Source: JBEKEX01 sp050013615
Lineage (GTDB): Bacteria; Chloroflexota; Anaerolineae; Anaerolineales; Anaerolineaceae
Reading direction: 5' to 3'
Length of the DNA: 10,022 bases
NCBI GenBank assembly: GCA_050013615.1
Contig: JBEKEX010000089.1
Span: 1 to 10,022, forward strand
Part shown: piece by piece, positions 1 to 6,860 of the stretch
Layout of the letters: every line of letters starts with the position of its first letter
Position numbering within the stretch: position 1 is the first letter of the stretch
Made by a program: the position numbers and the translations under genes
Notes under the pieces: model-generated
The model's database searches: none
What the model saw: the letters and a program-made list of their open reading frames with translations, nothing else
Told to the model about the DNA's origin: nothing

Positions 1-1299
1 CGAGATGGCTGCCAGGCTGGATTCATCACACCACTGGGCATCGTCCAGGACGAAGAGTAATGGGTTTTGCTGGCTGATGTGTAGCAGCAGATGGTACAAA
101 CTTTCAAATATCAACGAACGACTGTTGTCTGGAGCGGGCATGGTCTGGAACGGTCTGTCGGTCAGCAAATCGGGTAGCTCAGGCAAAAGGCGGCTGAGAG
201 TTTTGATCCAGACCGGATCAAGTAATTGCCATTCATCTTTGGAGACCGATTGGCGCGCCCAGTCGATCCACGGTTGGAGGGGTAATGCATTTTCCAATGG
301 ATGACAACGCAAAAGCACCAACCGCGTCCGCGGGTCCAGCCGTTGGTAAAGCTCGCTGATCAGACGGGTTTTGCCTGAACCGGCTTCACCTAATATCATC
401 ACGGCGCCGTTTTGTTGGCAAAGTGACTGCAATTCTTGCAATATCTGGCCACGGCCCACAAATGGGATCTGGGTCGCAGGCAGCAATGGCCAGGGTGTTC
501 GCTGAAAACCGTGCGGGCCGGCCGATTCAGAGCGGACCTGATCGACCAGGACCTTCAAAGTGCGGGGGAGGGCGCCCAGTCCTTCGCGTTGATAGAGTTC
601 CTCCAATGATTTGGCATAATTCAGCGCTTCTCCCATCCGGCCGAAAGATCGCAATGTGCTAACCAGGCGGTTATGCAGCTCAGGGTTGAATTCATCTTCT
701 TCCAAAGCTACATGCAGCCAATGGATGGCAGCATCCTGATTGCCGGTAGCAGTGTAATGGTCGGCCAACCGCTCGACCAGGCGTTGCCGGGTTTGTTCCA
801 AAACTTGCGCCGTGTTCAACATCCATCGATCGACCTCGATGCTGTCCGAAAGGTGGGCGCCGGCCATGAAACGCGGGGAACGCCACAGACTGAGTGCTTT
901 GTGAAATTTCTGTAGTACCGTTTCGTCGAGGGGAAGGCCGTTGAGTTCCAGGTGCTGAGTGTCGGCATTTTGCAAGAGGTGGTTGAATTCCAAAGCGTCC
1001 ACGTATACCTGGTTGTAATCCAGGCTCACGGTGTCTTGCTCGGTGATCAACATTTTGGGGTCTGGGAGCTCGGCGCGCAGTTTGCTCAATACCTCTCGCA
1101 AATGACGTCGCGCTTCCGGCTCGGATTCGTCCGGCCAGAACAGGAGCGTTAGTTTGGCACGGCTGATCGAGCTGTTTTGATAGCCTAAATAAAATAACAG
1201 GGTACGCAAGGAGCGGCGCTGGATGTGAAGCGAAGATTCACCCAGATAAATGGCCGGCGGCCCCAACAACAACAGGCGAAGTTTATGAGGCTGATCCAT
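1..1299 (-). CDS. SARP/BTAD-type transcriptional regulator with P-loop ATPase domain (3' part missing)
   Basis: Likely a cytoplasmic transcriptional activator of the AfsR/SARP kind. The 433 visible residues read without a stop to the left edge, so the C-terminus lies outside the window. Residues about 7-105 look like the OmpR-type winged-helix domain of SARPs (LRLLLLGPPAIYLG near the start, then RRHLREVLSKLR). Residues about 120-255 look like the all-helical BTAD repeat region (ALSLWR, EVDRWM, AIHWLHVALEED). After a linker comes an AAA_16/NACHT-like ATPase: IPFVGR at 278-283, Walker A GEAGSGKT at 304-311, and Walker B LLFVLDDAQWCD around 414-425 with D419/D420. The ATG at 1299 fits the usual family N-terminus; an AGGAG lies 14 nt upstream, which is rather far. 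It follows recN on the same strand after an 86-bp gap, so it may have its own promoter. The target genes cannot be told from the sequence. The family assignment is firm; the role as activator is inferred. Confidence 0.88.
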   Translation of the reverse strand, partial: MDQPHKLRLLLLGPPAIYLGESSLHIQRRSLRTLLFYLGYQNSSISRAKLTLLFWPDESEPEARRHLREVLSKLRAELPDPKMLITEQDTVSLDYNQVYVDALEFNHLLQNADTQHLELNGLPLDETVLQKFHKALSLWRSPRFMAGAHLSDSIEVDRWMLNTAQVLEQTRQRLVERLADHYTATGNQDAAIHWLHVALEEDEFNPELHNRLVSTLRSFGRMGEALNYAKSLEELYQREGLGALPRTLKVLVDQVRSESAGPHGFQRTPWPLLPATQIPFVGRGQILQELQSLCQQNGAVMILGEAGSGKTRLISELYQRLDPRTRLVLLRCHPLENALPLQPWIDWARQSVSKDEWQLLDPVWIKTLSRLLPELPDLLTDRPFQTMPAPDNSRSLIFESLYHLLLHISQQNPLLFVLDDAQWCDESSLAAIS

Positions 1300-1385
1300 A
1301 ACGCCACATCCATCTCCTGGCAGTTGGCGCCCTCTTCTCAAGCGAGCATTGTGCTTCGAAGCTCTTATCGCCTAAACGGGCTCGT

Positions 1386-3128
1386 TCAAGCACCGCCGGT
1401 AATGGCCTCGGCCCGCCGGCGTGCCATTGCCAGTGTTTCTTGAGCAGCATTGCGGTTGGCATCGCTGGCTCCTCCCAACATGAGCGCCAGTTCCTCCAGG
1501 CGGGCGCGATCATCCAATGCGTCCACTTGGGTAATGGTTCGGCCATCGACGACCTGCTTCTGTACTCGGAAATGGCTGTCGCCAAAAGCTGCCAGTTGCG
1601 GCAGGTGAGTCACACATAACACTTGATGCTTTCGTCCCAAGCGCCAAAGCTTTTCGCCCACAATGAATCCCACCCGCCCACCGATACCCTGATCGATCTC
1701 ATCGAAAATGAGCGTGGGGATAACGTCCGCTTCGGCGAGCACGTTCTTCAAAGCCAGCATCAGCCGCGATGTCTCGCCGCCTGAGGCAATCTTGACCAGC
1801 GGTTTCAGCCCTTCGCCGGGGTTGGGAGCGATCAGGAACTCGACCTGGTCCACACCGTTTTCGTCGAAAGCCACCTGCTGCCCGTTTTCCAATGCAAGGC
1901 CGCCGGGGTCGGGTTGGAAACGGATATCGACCGAAAAGCGTGCACCCGCCATGTTAAGATCACCCAACTCTACTTCCACCGCTTTGCCGAGGGCTTCAGC
2001 GGCCTGCATGCGCTGGATCGAAAGCGCCTGTGCCTGTGCGGTGATCGATGCCAGCATGGTGCTCTCTTGCTGCTCCAACTCCTCGATACGCTCGCTGGCG
2101 TGGGCAATGGTCTCCAATTGTTTACGTGATTCGACGGCAAAAGCCAGGATGGCATCCACACTGCTGCCATATTTGCGCTTGAGGTTGGAGATCAATGCCA
2201 GGCGATCTTCCACCTGCTCCAACCGCCGCGGGTTATATTCGATCTTCTCAAGATATCCCTGCAGCGAGCGGGTCAACTCGGCAATGTCATCAGCCAGTGT
2301 TTCTGCCTCGCCGGCCAGGGAAGCCTGGCTTGAATCGATCTTGCTCAAAGAAATAAGCGCCTGATCGAGTTGGCCGACCTGGTCGCTGAGGGCGGGCGTT
2401 TCGGGGGTGCTTTCTTCCAACAGCGTGAGGGCTTGCTGCGCCAGCGTGGATAAACTCTCCGCATTCGCCAGCCGGCTGCGTTCCTGGCGCAGTGCTTCTT
2501 CCTCGTCGGCTTCCAGATGTGCCGATTCGATCTCCTGCGCCTGGAAGTTGAGCAAATCTGTGCGCCGCATGGCATCCTGTTCCATCTGGCGTAAAGACGT
2601 CAACTCCCGGCGCAGCGTTTGCAGCTCATGATAGGTTTTACGGTAACCGGCAAGCAGCGTGTCGTCTTTGGCAAAACGATCCAGCAGGCCCAGGTGGGAA
2701 TGCACAGTGAGAAGCGACAGATGCTCAGATTGGCCGTGGATATCGACCAGGTAGCTGCCAACCTCGCGCATGAGAGGAATGCTGGCAGCCCGACCGTTGA
2801 TGCGCCCGGTGCTGCGTCCTTCGCGGCGCAATTCACGGCCCAAAGTGAGATAATTGGGATCGTCCAGCAGATCCTCACGCTCCAAAATAGCGGTGATCGC
2901 CTGGCGGCTGCCTTCCGGTAACTTGAAGGTTGCCTCGACCAATGCCCGATCGGCACCGCTGCGAACGCTGGTGGCATCTGCCCGTCCGCCGATAACGGCC
3001 ATGATGGCATCGAGGATGATGGACTTGCCTGCGCCCGTCTCACCCGTAAAGGTGATCAGACCGGGGGTAAAGTTCACGTCCAGTTTTTGGATGATCGCAA
3101 AATTCTCGATGTGCAGTTCGGTCAACAT
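1386..3128 (-). CDS. recN: DNA repair ATPase RecN
   Basis: SMC-like ABC ATPase that acts in recombinational repair of DNA double-strand breaks. The 580-residue product has the family's usual size and layout. It starts with LTELHIENFAII, followed by Walker A GETGAGKS at 29-36. A long charged middle section, about 150-390, should form the coiled coil. The C-terminal ATPase half holds the signature motif SGGETSRLMLAL from residue 449, Walker B TLIFDEIDQGIGG with D476/E477, and the VTHLPQLAAF switch-histidine region near 507. An open frame extends upstream to 3251, but the ATG at 3128 is chosen because the conserved RecN N-terminus begins exactly there and a GGGGAG sits about 10 nt before it. The gene lies 58 nt downstream of a zinc-finger membrane protein gene and is probably co-transcribed with it and nadK. 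No defect is visible. Identification is near certain. Confidence 0.97.
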   Translation of the reverse strand: MLTELHIENFAIIQKLDVNFTPGLITFTGETGAGKSIILDAIMAVIGGRADATSVRSGADRALVEATFKLPEGSRQAITAILEREDLLDDPNYLTLGRELRREGRSTGRINGRAASIPLMREVGSYLVDIHGQSEHLSLLTVHSHLGLLDRFAKDDTLLAGYRKTYHELQTLRRELTSLRQMEQDAMRRTDLLNFQAQEIESAHLEADEEEALRQERSRLANAESLSTLAQQALTLLEESTPETPALSDQVGQLDQALISLSKIDSSQASLAGEAETLADDIAELTRSLQGYLEKIEYNPRRLEQVEDRLALISNLKRKYGSSVDAILAFAVESRKQLETIAHASERIEELEQQESTMLASITAQAQALSIQRMQAAEALGKAVEVELGDLNMAGARFSVDIRFQPDPGGLALENGQQVAFDENGVDQVEFLIAPNPGEGLKPLVKIASGGETSRLMLALKNVLAEADVIPTLIFDEIDQGIGGRVGFIVGEKLWRLGRKHQVLCVTHLPQLAAFGDSHFRVQKQVVDGRTITQVDALDDRARLEELALMLGGASDANRNAAQETLAMARRRAEAITGGA

Positions 3129-3186
3129 TGCAGCAGAACTCCCCACCTTCTTCTTACGGTGAAACAGCCGGAAATTGGATCGAGAG

Positions 3187-3723
3187 CTATACCTGGATAC
3201 CCATAATACGATAATATACAGTCGTGCTGACCATGATGGTGTAAATGCCATGTGCCGCCAGGCCCCACCAATCGACGCCCACCACCCCCATGAACTTCAA
3301 ACCATACAGGGCATTGGCAATGGATATCCCCAGCAGCGGTAGAGTACCGACGACTACTGCAACAATCACAATAGTGAACAACGTCCGCGAACGGCGATGG
3401 CGCGTGACCCATTGGATGGCATACGCAATCACAACCCCGATAACCGGGGCGATGAAGATGGTGAAGATGCCAAGAATGCTGCCGCTAAAGCTGCCGATGA
3501 AAGCCAGCACGCCGCCAACGATCACTGCCAGAGGGTAATCCCACATCTTGGCATTATCGAAACGCTTCTGCTGGCCGCGCACGCAATCCTTGCAGCGGTA
3601 TCCGGTGGGTGTGAGCACCGCGCATTCACTGCAAATGGGATTGTTGCACCGATTGCAGCGCAACAGTGTCTCGCGCTGTGGATGGTTGACGCAATACAAC
3701 TTCTCAGTACTTTGCTCTGTCAT
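3187..3723 (-). CDS. B-box-type zinc-finger membrane protein of unknown function
   Basis: A 178-residue protein with a cysteine/histidine-rich head and a membrane tail. The head has the pattern C11-x2-H14, C23-x2-C26, C31-x2-C34, C44-x2-C47, which fits a B-box-like double zinc site. Similar heads occur in front of membrane domains in many bacteria, for example some rhomboid proteases. The rest (about 60-178) contains four hydrophobic segments, near 63-82, 85-106, 117-138 and 152-176. No rhomboid Ser/His catalytic motif (GxSG) is seen, so it is not called a protease. The ATG overlaps the TGA of nadK as ATGA, which suggests translational coupling; recN follows 58 nt downstream. The role is unknown. 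A metal-dependent membrane scaffold or sensor is possible but is only inference. The gene itself is well supported by its composition and operon position. Confidence 0.85.
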   Translation of the reverse strand: MTEQSTEKLYCVNHPQRETLLRCNRCNNPICSECAVLTPTGYRCKDCVRGQQKRFDNAKMWDYPLAVIVGGVLAFIGSFSGSILGIFTIFIAPVIGVVIAYAIQWVTRHRRSRTLFTIVIVAVVVGTLPLLGISIANALYGLKFMGVVGVDWWGLAAHGIYTIMVSTTVYYRIMGIQV

Positions 3724-4595
3724 TGAGGATTCTCTGTTTCTGTGTTCCGTTGCAAAGAACGGGTAAGGTTTTTGTAAAAATAACCAGGATTGTGAAAACG
3801 GACGTAGTTCACTACATGGTCGCTGACTTTGATCTGTACCTCGTCCTGTTTTTGCATCTTGTGGGGCTGCTGCCCGTCGACGCTGACCACGGCCGGATGG
3901 ATGCCGTCTACACGTACCGACACCACTGCGCTATCCGGCAAAACGACGGCGCGGTCGAGGCACAGATGCGGCGCGATGGGCACGACCACCAGGTTGTGCA
4001 GCTCCGGGGGCAGAACGGGGCCACCGGCTGCCAGCGCATAAGCGGTGGATCCGGTGGGGGTAGCGATCACCAGACCATCCGCCAGATAGGAGGCTAACGG
4101 GTAACCATCGACCGAGGCGTGCAGCCGGATGGGACGGATGGGAGTATCGCGGCAGATGGTAATATCATTCACCACTTCCCAGGTTTGTGACACCCGCCCG
4201 GCGCTGACCAGGCTGGCCTGCAGGAGAATGCGTTGTTCCAGGCGGAATTTGCCCTGCAAAAGCAATTCCAATTTGTCGTTGCATTCCTCCCGTTGGACCT
4301 CCATTAAAAATCCAAAACGGCCGAGGTTGAATCCAAGCACAGGGATGCCCAAGGGCGCTGCCAACCGGCTGACGCGCAGCATGGTGCCGTCACCACCGAG
4401 GGCGATCAGCAGGTCGAACTTGCCTTGCTGCGCTTTCTGCGTCATGGCTTCATCGTAGATGGTAGCGATGGTCACATCTTTGACGCCGTGCGATTGTAAA
4501 AAATCAGCCACACGCTGGGCTTCAGGCTGTGCTTCTTCCAGGTTAGGGTGCACAAGGACTGCAATATGTTTTGGGGAAACGATCACCTGAGACAT
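3720..4595 (-). CDS. nadK: NAD kinase (ATP- or polyphosphate-dependent)
   Basis: Phosphorylates NAD at the 2' position of its adenosine ribose to make NADP, in the cytoplasm. Numbering here is from an upstream GTG; subtract 2 for the chosen ATG. Family motifs appear in order: GGDGT at 69-73 with the catalytic D71, FNLGRFGFL at 91-99, VVND at 143-146 (the family usually has NE here, so this is a conservative Glu-to-Asp change), DGLVIATPTGSTAYALAAGG at 175-194, the PIAPHLCLDRAVVLPDS region at 208-224, and VDGQ at 241-244. The length of 291 residues is normal. An in-frame GTG at 4601 would add two residues, but it starts only 1 nt after a TATAAT box, so the ATG at 4595 is preferred; no Shine-Dalgarno is seen. 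It is the first gene of a probable nadK - zinc-finger protein - recN unit. NadK beside RecN is a common bacterial arrangement. Confidence 0.96.
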   Translation of the reverse strand: MSQVIVSPKHIAVLVHPNLEEAQPEAQRVADFLQSHGVKDVTIATIYDEAMTQKAQQGKFDLLIALGGDGTMLRVSRLAAPLGIPVLGFNLGRFGFLMEVQREECNDKLELLLQGKFRLEQRILLQASLVSAGRVSQTWEVVNDITICRDTPIRPIRLHASVDGYPLASYLADGLVIATPTGSTAYALAAGGPVLPPELHNLVVVPIAPHLCLDRAVVLPDSAVVSVRVDGIHPAVVSVDGQQPHKMQKQDEVQIKVSDHVVNYVRFHNPGYFYKNLTRSLQRNTETENPQ

Positions 4596-4602
4596 ATGCA
4601 CA

Positions 4603-4608
4603 ATTATA
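4603..4608 (-). promoter_or_regulatory. Probable -10 box (TATAAT) of nadK
   Basis: A perfect TATAAT on the minus strand ends 7 nt before the nadK ATG, in the 41-bp gap after the Cas4-like gene. Transcription starting at normal distance would begin at or next to the start codon, which fits the lack of a Shine-Dalgarno and points to a leaderless or nearly leaderless mRNA. No good -35 hexamer is seen; the best candidate is an ATGACC only 14 nt upstream of the box, which is too close. Confidence 0.45.
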
Positions 4609-4636
4609 GCGTTCTTTTATCTGGTCATCGTGCGAA

Positions 4637-5149
4637 TTACAATCGTTGGTCGCAGATGTCCCGGTATCCGCACCGGGCACATCGTGCCGGTTCGGCATGT
4701 GAGCGTTCTGCTTCGCCGGCTTGTTCCTGGCGGCGGATGTCCACGATCAGATCGAGCAAGCGGTTTTCCAGCTCGCGGGTGTAATCGACGGCGAAGGTGC
4801 GATTGCGATAATGCAGCAAACCCTGCGACGGGCGCTGATGCCACGCGCGCTCCACTAGCAGGCAGTAAGCTGCCAACTGAAAGATGTGGCCTTCGCGCGG
4901 TGAATTGGGCGCCCAACCGCTTTTCACTTCAACCGGGATCATCTTGTCTGATTGTGACACCAGGTAATCTGGCCGGCCGGTCAGGTTGAGCTGTGGGTCG
5001 TAGAGCGGCTGCTCTACCTTGCCCCACAGGTTGGGATCCGAGTACACCACGCGTCCGGTTGGCATGCCGGCAGAGCGCTGCAACCGATGTGAGAAGATGA
5101 ACAGCACTGTGGCAAGGAAAGCGAAGAAAACGGCAATATAAAAGAACAT
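4637..5149 (-). CDS. Membrane-anchored Cas4/RecB-like PD-(D/E)XK nuclease, catalytic half
   Basis: A 170-residue protein with an N-terminal membrane helix (about 2-19, followed by HRLQR, which should stay cytoplasmic) and a nuclease core of the Cas4/RecB type. Core motifs are LTGRPDYLV with D61, IPVEVKSG with E74 and K76, and HIFQLAAYCLLVE with Q91 and Y95. The C-terminus has C157-x2-C160-x5-C166, the three-Cys cluster that, with one N-terminal Cys, binds an iron-sulfur cluster in Cas4/AddB-type nucleases. That N-terminal Cys and the Cas4 motif histidine are absent here, but both occur in the gene just upstream (5172-5411). The frame is open to an ATG at 5242, but that extra stretch is not membrane-like and overlaps the upstream gene, so ATG 5149 is chosen, although no Shine-Dalgarno precedes it. 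Nuclease activity is inferred from motifs. No CRISPR array or other cas gene is in the window. Confidence 0.83.
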   Translation of the reverse strand: MFFYIAVFFAFLATVLFIFSHRLQRSAGMPTGRVVYSDPNLWGKVEQPLYDPQLNLTGRPDYLVSQSDKMIPVEVKSGWAPNSPREGHIFQLAAYCLLVERAWHQRPSQGLLHYRNRTFAVDYTRELENRLLDLIVDIRRQEQAGEAERSHAEPARCARCGYRDICDQRL

Positions 5150-5171
5150 GGAAGTTGGATTATCGCAAGCA

Positions 5172-5411
5172 TCAACCGAGCAGGCTCGATGTTGCCCAAA
5201 CCGCCAGCGATACAATAGCGACCAGCAACAGCGCCCAGGCAAGCACCTGGAACAAACCGGCTTTGACCACCTGCCGGCCGTGGGCCTGGTGGAAACTGGT
5301 ACCGCCAGCCATCTCAGCTTGGTTTTGAGAAGGCTCGCCGTTCTGCTGGTACCACCAGGCGCGTTTACAGTATAGGTAAGTTCCCAGTTCCGAAGCGCGG
5401 ATGGCGCGCAT
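5172..5411 (-). CDS. Cas4-like N-terminal half with C-terminal membrane helix
   Basis: A 79-residue protein. Residues 6-22 (ASELGTYLYCKRAWWYQ) match the Cas4 N-terminal pattern, in which a Cys followed by a basic residue and aromatics supplies the first iron-sulfur ligand (C15). GGTSFHQAHG at 36-45 resembles the GxxxH motif that gives the active-site histidine (H41, possibly H44). Residues about 53-75 form one membrane helix, and the basic stretch before it predicts that the head is cytoplasmic. Everything else a Cas4 fold needs lies in the next gene, whose protein begins with a membrane helix. The two products would therefore make one split nuclease with a two-helix anchor. The start is supported by GGAG (5420-5423) 8 nt before the ATG. 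It begins 2 nt after the translin-like gene ends and stops 22 nt before its partner. A frameshifted single gene is the main alternative. Confidence 0.75.
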   Translation of the reverse strand: MRAIRASELGTYLYCKRAWWYQQNGEPSQNQAEMAGGTSFHQAHGRQVVKAGLFQVLAWALLLVAIVSLAVWATSSLLG

Positions 5412-5413
5412 GC

Positions 5414-6052
5414 TTATTTCTCCGGGGGAAGTTTATCGCCGAATTGCTGCAATGCCTGCTGCAGGCGCTGCTCACGCAGCGAAAGGGTCAGGTCTGCCCG
5501 GGTACGCTCGACGATGCCGCGCACCGCATCGGTGTGATGGCGCAGGCCGTACGTGAGCGCCTCCGGGAAATCGAGCGTGACCAGCAGTGCATAGATCTCG
5601 TCCATGCAGGTCAACAGTCGCTCGGCGTCGGCGTTGTAGCCCTGCCGCAGGATATCCAGGCAGCGCCGGCGCAACTCGCCGGTGGCCTCGGCCATGCCGT
5701 TCAAATAAGTGGCATATTCCAAGCCCAATTCCTCGGGCAGCGGCAATGGTTGATCCTCGATCAACGCGCAGGAGATGCTGGCTTCCGCATATTCTTTGAT
5801 GGCATCCTGGGTGTAACCGGCAAAATAGAGGTCAGGGAATTCGGCCAGGTCTTTCTTGAGCGTCTCGACCAGTTGGCGTGCCTGGGTCAGTGTTTGGTGG
5901 GCGATTTCATTCTCATTGCGGTGGATGGCGCGGATCGTATGTGCGGCGAAGCGGGTGAGTTCACGCGTTTGCACCAAGGCCTGATCGCGCGCCTTGTTGC
6001 GCGCTTCCAATGCCTGGCGGGCATTTTCACCGATTGTGTTGAAATTTTCCAT
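5414..6052 (-). CDS. Translin/TRAX-family nucleic-acid-binding protein (COG2178-like)
   Basis: A 212-residue, almost all-helical protein of the translin superfamily. Translin and TRAX form ring-shaped or closed oligomers that bind RNA and single-stranded DNA, and TRAX supplies RNase activity. Visible family features are a basic helical N-terminus (REL TRFAAHTIRAIHR, 30-45), DAIKEYAEA at 83-91, YLNGMAEATGELRRR at 116-130, and LRHHTDAVRGIVERTRADL at 170-188, close to the archaeal and bacterial consensus. The acidic positions of the TRAX catalytic site are kept: E87 and E90 (ExxE), and E122 and E126 in the stretch that reads GVADLTGEL in human TRAX (Asp replaced by Glu at the first). The gene starts 3 nt after the DUF3467 gene and ends 2 nt before the split Cas4-like pair. 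Such proteins are often labelled haloacid dehalogenase by mistake; no HAD motif is present. Family membership is strong; RNase activity is inferred. Confidence 0.88.
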   Translation of the reverse strand: MENFNTIGENARQALEARNKARDQALVQTRELTRFAAHTIRAIHRNENEIAHQTLTQARQLVETLKKDLAEFPDLYFAGYTQDAIKEYAEASISCALIEDQPLPLPEELGLEYATYLNGMAEATGELRRRCLDILRQGYNADAERLLTCMDEIYALLVTLDFPEALTYGLRHHTDAVRGIVERTRADLTLSLREQRLQQALQQFGDKLPPEK

Positions 6053-6055
6053 GGT

Positions 6056-6385
6056 TCACTTGTTGTCCGCCGGCGGTGTTGGCGGATGGGGTTTGAATAG
6101 ATCGTCGGCCAATGAAGGGTCGGTGGGAAGCTGGACTGCACCGAAGGCGGCTTCATAACGGCCTAGGTTTTCGGTCAGGGCACGCAGGAACATTTTTGCT
6201 CCCATGGGCGACATGACCACGCGTGTTTGGATCTTCGGCGCAGATTGGGCAGGCAGCAGGCAGGCAAAATCGAGAACGATCTCGGCGGCTGAATGGCTGA
6301 TGCGCACTAAATTCGAATAAACGGGCTGCAGCTCGGATGGAATTTCCATGGGAGGCAACTGCGGCCGTTCGGGTTGTGTGGCCAT
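6056..6385 (-). CDS. DUF3467 family protein
   Basis: A 109-residue soluble protein recognised as DUF3467 from the stretch VYSNLVRISHSAAEIVLDFA (22-41), VVMSPMGAKMFLRAL (56-70) and NLGRYEAAFG (73-82). The ends are low-complexity and Pro-rich (PQLPPMEIPSE near the start, PHPPTPPADNK at the end). The biochemical function of the family is not known to me. The ATG at 6385 is chosen over a TTG codon just before it; a weak AGGCG lies about 6 nt upstream. It sits 11 nt after ssb and 3 nt before the translin-like gene, so it is almost certainly made together with single-strand-binding and nuclease-like proteins, which hints at a nucleic-acid-related role. This last point is inference from context only. 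Confidence 0.86.
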   Translation of the reverse strand: MATQPERPQLPPMEIPSELQPVYSNLVRISHSAAEIVLDFACLLPAQSAPKIQTRVVMSPMGAKMFLRALTENLGRYEAAFGAVQLPTDPSLADDLFKPHPPTPPADNK

Positions 6386-6396
6386 CAATGCGCCTG

Positions 6397-6828
6397 TTAG
6401 AAGGGAATCTCGTCTGAAGCGGGTGCTGCGCTGCCGGTATCGGCCAGATCGTCTCCCATGGATTCCGGCTCACCGCTCTCACCCTTCGGGGAGAGGAAGC
6501 GCACAGTCGAGGCACTGACTTCATATGAAGCTGAGGGAGTCCCATCCTGGCGGGTCCAAACGCGTGGGCCACCCGAGTTGTTGTCGGGTGTCAAGCGGCC
6601 TTCGATCAAGACCTTGCTTCCTTTGTGCAGGTATTGGCTGCAAGTTTCGGCTAATTTACCCCATGCCGATATTCGGAACCAGATGGTTTCCTTAACTTGT
6701 TGGCCTTGCGAGTTAGTATAGTTGCGGCTGCTAGCTACTGAAAAACTCGTGACAGCTTGTCCGGACGGTGTATAACGCATTTCGGGATCGCGGCCAACAT
6801 TGCCGACGATGATCAAGGTATGGAACAT
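6397..6828 (-). CDS. ssb: Single-stranded DNA-binding protein
   Basis: A 143-residue SSB that coats single-stranded DNA during replication, recombination and repair and recruits partners through its tail. Residues 1-113 form the OB fold, with the typical LIIVGNVGRDPEMRYTPSGQ start, TIWFRISAWGKLAE (49-62, aromatic W50, F51, W56) and YLHKGSKVLIEGRL (66-79). A flexible acidic linker leads to the tip DEIPF (139-143), the usual protein-interaction peptide. It is somewhat shorter than the E. coli protein (178 aa), as in many bacteria. The start is fixed by a perfect AAGGAGG 7 nt before the ATG. It does not lie between rpsF and rpsR, the common place for the housekeeping ssb; instead it heads a run with DUF3467, translin-like and Cas4-like genes. 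It could be a second, specialised copy, but this cannot be decided from the window. Confidence 0.96.
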   Translation of the reverse strand: MFHTLIIVGNVGRDPEMRYTPSGQAVTSFSVASSRNYTNSQGQQVKETIWFRISAWGKLAETCSQYLHKGSKVLIEGRLTPDNNSGGPRVWTRQDGTPSASYEVSASTVRFLSPKGESGEPESMGDDLADTGSAAPASDEIPF

Positions 6829-6835
6829 GGGACAT

Positions 6836-6842
6836 CCTCCTT
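6836..6842 (-). promoter_or_regulatory. Strong ribosome binding site of ssb
   Basis: AAGGAGG on the minus strand, 7 nt before the ssb ATG. It is the strongest Shine-Dalgarno in the window and fixes the ssb start. It contrasts with nadK, the lipoprotein and the first LysM gene, which lack one. Confidence 0.85.
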
Positions 6843-6860
6843 AGGCAATTAGGTGGTAAG

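Noticed and set aside
1708..2364. Long plus-strand open frame (218 codons) inside recN
   Set aside because: It is antisense to the conserved RecN coding sequence, its product is Ser/Arg-rich low-complexity, and it shows no family motif.
3129..3251. Longer recN starting at 3251
   Set aside because: The extra 41 residues precede the conserved RecN N-terminus and overlap the zinc-finger membrane protein gene; a ribosome site precedes the ATG at 3128.
5147..5242. Upstream ATG (5242) as start of the Cas4-like catalytic half
   Set aside because: The added 31 residues overlap the preceding gene, are not hydrophobic and match nothing, while the preceding gene's frame encodes a membrane helix there.
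4637..5411. CRISPR locus around the Cas4-like genes
   Set aside because: No regularly spaced direct repeats and no cas1, cas2 or effector gene were found in the window; the neighbours are ssb, translin-like and nadK.
5414..6052. Haloacid dehalogenase annotation for the translin-like protein
   Set aside because: No DxDx(T/V) motif or other HAD signature is present; the helical pattern and ERTRADL/TGELRRR motifs are translin-type.
5444..6100. Long plus-strand open frame (218 codons) opposite the translin-like gene
   Set aside because: The minus strand encodes a clear translin-family protein; the plus frame resembles no family and has no promoter or ribosome site.
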